The position numbers and the translations under genes were made by a program. From Dipetalonema caudispina (taxonomy: Eukaryota > Nematoda > Chromadorea > Rhabditida > Onchocercidae): a stretch of DNA of 64,000 nucleotides. Under the pieces are notes generated by a model. That model was not told where the DNA came from. It worked only from the letters and a program-made list of their open reading frames with translations, and made no database searches. The stretch covers positions 1 to 64,000 of the forward strand of contig JABVXV010000047.1 in assembly GCA_013365325.1 (NCBI GenBank), in the 5' to 3' direction. How positions within the stretch are numbered: position 1 is the first letter of the stretch; every line of letters starts with the position of its first letter. This document shows positions 58,687 through 64,000 of this stretch, piece after piece.

Positions 58687-61295
58687 GTAACCAAGTTATT
58701 CCGTTTTAATATATGTTGGATAAACTTTCGGTTTCAATTGTTCATTTAAGCATGCAACGATACGTTCTCAACTTCTCTGAAACTTCCAACGATATAGGCT
58801 CTTCGTATTTCCAGCACTAATTGATGATCCTTACCAATCCCAAATTTTTTTTTATTACATCCTATCCTGTTTTCCCTATATCGTTGATCTCGAAATTGAG
58901 CTTTGGCACATATTAAAAACTTTTTATGCTAATGAATTTCCCATGTCTCCCTTTTCTCCCCTCCTTTTCCTTTCTATTTTTAAGGTTCGTCTTAGGTCAC
59001 AGAATCTAAACCTCTGTCCTATTCTCTACTCTACACCTTTGCTGTGTTTTAGGACATCATTAGTAATCGTTATAGCTTCCTTCTTCTCAGAATTCGATGA
59101 GATTTTCTTCTTGAATTTCGCAGTTCATTTACATTTGGGAAAAACCGGGAGACTGCTGTAAAAACTAATATTATGTGACCAATTTACTTTTACAATAGAT
59201 ATAATTGTGATACAGAGTTCTGCTTCGCCTTGGTTTTGTAATATTTCCTGTTCTTCCTATTGTAGCGTTTTCTAAGTCCTTTCCTTAATTATCTTAAGCA
59301 CAGTAATGAACGATGAAGTACGATGAAAGTGAGGTTACTTCAACATTGCTTAACAAGAATCCGTTAAAAGTTAGTTCGAAATTAGGAAAAGATGAGATTA
59401 CTCAGTCATAAGTGAGTATAATTTGTCTCCTGAACTGTTTGATACTCAGTGTTGTCAGAGAAAACAACCTGATTCATATAATTTTACCGAAGTGATAGAG
59501 CGATAATTATGGCGTGGCAAAGAAGCAAGAATACATTTGCAGAAGCCTCAATCAAGCCATGAGGACATATTGCAAAGAAGAAAAAACTAGGAAATCCTAA
59601 AGACCAACTAATGCAAGGATGAAATGAATAATTAGATTATTCACATTGTTAGTTCTTTCGACAAACTTTTTTGGTTCCAAGATAAAGATATCCACTGCTT
59701 TCAATGATCAAATTATCGGTCATTTTGAGTGTATATTGGAACACTTGTAATTATGGGTGAATAACATATGAAGTTCCTCAAAGAAATGAATAAAGAGGAG
59801 CAAAATCCTTAAAAGAAAGGACTAATTTTAAGAAATGCTTAAAATATATTTTTACTTCATGTTTTGCCTGAACTAAAATTGGTCCCACCAATGAATGAGT
59901 AATCTGCTCAGCCTTTAATCATTGATATGGGAATATTTTTCCGTTACTTCATTCAACATTACCATCTTTATCCTAGAAATCCTCAGATGGATAGATGGAT
60001 AAATATCGTTGATATATATATATATATATATATATAACATAAAACATACTATAAAAAATATGCTACAGTTTAGATGCACAGTATCAGACCTTCTTTTGTC
60101 ACCGTTACTTAGCTAACCGAGAAAGATAATTTGTCTATATGACCTTCACCAAACTAAAGAAGGAGTATTCACATACGGCAACCAAACACCAGTATTTGAT
60201 AACCTATTTTCTTATTTTCTTTTGTGTAATTAGTTAACATTAGGAGCAATCGATTCGAGAGGTTTCTTGCATGAATGTTATTAATTTATGAAGAAATCCA
60301 GTAGTAGATAGTGTTGCTGCTGTATGAAAAGAAATTACTAAGCACCTTGTGGCACTTTCATTTCTTTAGTTGCTGGTTCGTGCTACGAAAAAACATCTTA
60401 AAGCTAGAGATTGTAAATGGTAAGATAAAAACGTTTTCTACCCGTAAGATATTGGGCGCTGATCATTGCTAGTACATTGTTGTTTGTTCATAATTTGAAA
60501 ATTTTGTACAGATTTTTAAAATTCAAATTTCCTGTTAACTCACTTTGGGTAATCAAAAAGTTTGATGGGAAAGGTAGAAGAAGGGTGCAGCGGTAACTGG
60601 AGGAGGTGCAACAAATGGAGAGATGAGGGTAATAATTAGTCACTATTGATAATGAGGTCAAACGATTAATATAATAACAGAACAAATGATAAAGCTTTAT
60701 TTCAGTTAAACTACTTAACAATCAAAATTCATTTTTTCCTATGTTGTAATATATGTCTTAATAAACTGCAAGCCATCAAAGATGAAAAGCTGCAATATTT
60801 GTCGAATCTATCCTGAATAATTAACTATTTCATAGAGTATATTTCTTTTAAATGATTAAGTAAGAGTTTAAAAGGTAAATTTGTAGGGTGAATATTTTTG
60901 CTCGATAGTTGCAATCCGAGCAGCACTCGTAGCACACGAATTGCTACATCCTCATAAATATTTATTGTTTCTTTGATCTATCTCTTTTTTTGTTTAAATC
61001 AATTGCTCACTTCTTCCCAATATCATCACATTTCAGTAATCCATCTCACTTCAAATGTTTTTATTAGAAACGTCATTGTACTTTCTTTTCTACCACATTT
61101 GACTGATGACCCCATAACATTCTGCATAACAACTGTTTGATAGTTATCATACCATTTCAAATTTCTTATAAATCGCAACGCTGTCTGGGGGGATTGGGCC
61201 CCAAAAATTTTGATGAAGTAAATAAAATTGCAAGTAGAAACAGAGAAAAAAGGATTACGGATTTAAGAATATCCGGAACAGTTATGCACATCTTT
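58687..61295. other. Spacer with no recognised feature
   Basis: AT-rich with a (TA)n microsatellite at 60012-60036 and only noise-like ORFs on both strands. Confidence 0.5.
60012..60036. repeat. (AT)n microsatellite
   Basis: Pure AT dinucleotide repeat of 25 bp in non-coding DNA. Confidence 0.95.
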
Positions 61296-61395
61296 TTAAT
61301 TCTTTGGTCTTCCTGATCCCCTTATAAGCATAGGCGCAGCAGCTTCTTCCATGAATTTTGTTAGTTCAAAATCGTTCCAGCCGCGGAAATTTGGG
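61296..61395 (-). CDS. Probable terminal coding exon of an unrecognised gene
   Basis: On the minus strand, behind an acceptor (CTGTTAG), the frame reads PNFRGWNDFELTKFMEEAAA and then PMLIRGSGRPKN to a stop. A slightly longer version using the acceptor at about 61408 adds KAVS in the same frame. The residue pattern is convincing for the C-terminus of a soluble protein, but I recognise no family. Upstream exons would lie to the right, up to or beyond the window end. None was identified with confidence. Confidence 0.45.
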
Positions 61396-64000
61396 CTAAC
61401 AGCTTTGCCTTGTCAATCAGTATTTTTCAACAAAATCAAGCATACTGTTTTATTTTTATTGTTAGCTAAATATCCATACTTTAATTTTTGGTAAGGCCCA
61501 TCACATCGCCATTTCATCCCCTTCTAAGTTAGAAATGCAAAATATCATAGGTAATGACCTCTCAGTGGTGACATTCAGGGAATAGTGTATCTAAAATTCA
61601 TGTATTTCCATAAAAGTGGGCAGGTTTTATCCACTTTTGAACTATATCTATATCCTTGTAAATTAATGATTTCAGGCTTATCAGCTGCTATAGACAGATT
61701 CTGCCGTAAGATGCCTGTAACAAGCTTTGCTGGTTTCGCCGTTTTGTGTCACTTACATGATATTATGCTTGATTTGTTTGTTCCATTGAGTTCGTTGACT
61801 CAAATGTTACTGGTGATATTAGCAAAACTCTCCGAAACCTATCTGCTTCTTATTTACATTTGGAAAGCGTAGTGAATGAGGAATGTCTTAATTTTTACCT
61901 CACCTCGATAAGTTGCAAAGATGCGAGAATGTCAATAATTAATAAAAGGTATATAGAATCTTAAATTTTGCTTTCCATATAGTTTGTTAGCTCAAAATTC
62001 GAACAATATATCATTAAGATTATCCAGCACGATCTAATCGTACAACGTAACTGAATGTCGAATGAGTCTTAGCAGTGTTTAGTTCCTGTCCAAATGAAGC
62101 TAATTATATGAGCAATTAAACCATCTGTTTTTATCCACTTATAAGTTAGGGTTCTATATAATGTCCCATCTTTTTTCCTAGAAAAAATTCCTGAAAATCT
62201 CTACAAAAATATAAGCTTATGTGCAGATTTTTATATTCACAATTGTATTTGCCTTACTCTAACATCAATAATTTTATGAATACACTTTTAAAGTTATTGT
62301 TTCATGAATACTTTCAATAGGATTCGAAAAAAAAAGCCAAGTAAAAAGAAATGGTAAAAAACTACGCAGAAAATAAGCTACAAATATTTTTTACATTCAA
62401 ATATAAATTATCAATTCTTTCCAGGTTCTTTGCTAAATTAGTTGAATTCATGTTATAGCAGTTTATACTAATTTGTTTATCATTGAATATTAATGTGTCA
62501 TAGGAAAGAGAAGGAATGACAGACTGGGGACTATTTCATTGAAAGCTATTCATTATTACACTCAATTTTTGACTTCCAGTTTGTTCTATTTCCATTTGTT
62601 TATTGAGAACGTTAACTATTCTGACTTCTTACAATTTCAAAATATTTATTAAAAAATGAATTCTTTTTAAAATATTGCCTGGCTGTATTTATCTGTTTCG
62701 TGACTTATTTTGGCTACAACCTCCATGCTCTTTCCTTATAATAAAAAGGCTTTTTCCAAGTTACCCTAGCTAAATGTCCTTCTTAAGGCTAGAGATATCC
62801 ATTGATTGAAGCGTATCAACTCTTCTTTTTTCACGAGATATATCGCAAACAACATCCAAGAAAGAAGATATTCTTCCACTTTCCGCGCAGCGTTGCCGCA
62901 ACTAATTGCTAACTTAGTTTAAAAATAGAAATACCGAAATGTGACGCTTTTAGTAATAATCGAATTATTCAACTACTGCTCCTCTTTCATTTCAAAATGA
63001 AAAAAAAAAAGTTGCAAAAATATTGGTACTGCTGGTGGCTAGCGTGGAAAAAGTTCTTTTGATAGAGAAAAAAAATCTTTATTTCTTTTTTTTAGATTAA
63101 TATGAGAACTTTCAAAGTACCGCACAATTCGCTGAAATAATCACTTTGCGCAATCTCCTTTAATGGCTCCTTTTTAAGGCAACCAAAGTGAAGAAATTCT
63201 GAAATAAAGGAAATTTAATAAATGGCTGAAGGTTGCTGTGTCAGAAATAGTAGTGCCTATGGCGAGAAAAAGCTCCTTATTAAAAGCCAAAGGTTATTTC
63301 AAAATTTTGCTTCATCTTTACACGTTGTTTACCCAAAAATCTGAATAACTGATCTCACTATTATTTACGATAGTGTTTTTTATATTTGATTAGCTGCTGG
63401 CTTATCTTTGGTTCATCAGTTAGGCCACTGCTATCGATAAAACTTCAGCAGATGTTTGACTTACTTCTTTGTTTCGCATTTATGCAAATGAGGAACCCTC
63501 AAAGTCACGGTATTTCTCTTTATGCTCATTGAAATATATATGAGTTTCTTTTACTTCGGGAAATGAACAGGTTGTTCTGTTCGTTCAGTAGCTTTTGAAG
63601 CTTGCTTTCACGATTAGAAATTGCCATGAAACTTGCTTGTGTTAAGATGAATTGAAATTTCAACTGAATCTAAGTTGAAGTTATATTGGCAATAATTAAA
63701 AGGATTGGGATGGATAAAATAGCTCGAAGAGAAGGCTTAAGGAAAATAACACCGCAATATTCCTGTTCGCAATGTATGCAACGGCACTATTTAATTTTCA
63801 AGTTCTTGTAAAAAACTGAACTGCAGTATTTCAACACGAAAATAATGATAACTTATGGCAAGGAAAAACTTCGGCTTATTAGATTGAATTTCAAGCCAAT
63901 TTGTATATCATTTCACTTGAAAAATCGAATTGTTAAGCAACTGTAAATTGAAATAGTACAAATAATACTTTGCGCCCACTTCCTTTCCCATCTTTTTCTG
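61396..64000. other. Right end of window, no resolved gene
   Basis: AT-rich. A 95-codon plus-strand ORF at 61585-61872 is hydrophobic and lacks support from splice sites in frame. Minus-strand exons belonging to the 61296 exon may be hidden here, but none could be phased. Confidence 0.35.

Noticed and set aside
61585..61872. 95-codon plus-strand ORF
   Set aside because: Hydrophobic and AT-driven. An internal acceptor/donor pair splits it without leaving a convincing exon, and there is no family resemblance.

Overview
This is a piece of a eukaryotic nuclear genome. The DNA is AT-rich. Genes are split into many short exons (about 37-330 bp), and introns end in runs of T followed by CAG or TAG. 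Several starts sit just behind a strong acceptor, as expected of spliced-leader trans-splicing. Together with family identities (a GRK of the invertebrate grk-1 type, a single alpha/epsilon-sarcoglycan, a nucleolin-like protein) this points to a nematode, perhaps of the filarial/spirurid group. The species assignment is inference. No bacterial operon, CRISPR array, virus or toxin gene was seen, and I recognised no tRNA or rRNA gene.

Layout, left to right. (1) 272-9509, minus: nine 5' exons of a G-protein-coupled receptor kinase (GRK4/5/6 class); the 3' end lies beyond base 1. Its introns hold a decayed mariner transposon, an inverted repeat and a damaged tandem copy of a kinase exon. (2) 13118-15131, plus: an unrecognised acidic protein. 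(3) 16508-19521, minus: a complete alpha/epsilon-sarcoglycan gene, tail-to-tail with gene 2. (4) 19729-21255, minus: three coding-like segments of unknown identity. (5) 24196-25826, plus: an unrecognised 220-residue acidic protein. (6) 27180-33450, plus: a 19-exon nucleolin-like protein. (7) Two small minus-strand ORFs at 34511-34762 and 35226-35420. (8) 35648-37625, plus: 4'-phosphopantetheinyl transferase (AASDHPPT). (9) 39066-49443, minus: a 17-exon lysine/glutamate-rich protein whose C-terminus resembles NOP16. Its introns hold a MITE-like fold-back and a frameshifted relic. (10) 49994-51813, minus: the C-terminal part of an unrecognised gene. (11) From about 52 kb to the end coding density is low: a putative 58-residue membrane micropeptide (55547-56058), a possible first exon near 58.6 kb and an isolated 3' exon at 61296-61395.

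No pathway links the neighbours. Two products (nucleolin-like and NOP16-like) are probably nucleolar, one (sarcoglycan) belongs to the muscle dystrophin complex, one (GRK) desensitises receptors and one (AASDHPPT) activates acyl-carrier proteins. Exon boundaries come from reading frames, GT/AG sites and phase matching by eye. Where the model fails (a 35-bp and a 22-bp 'intron') this is stated.
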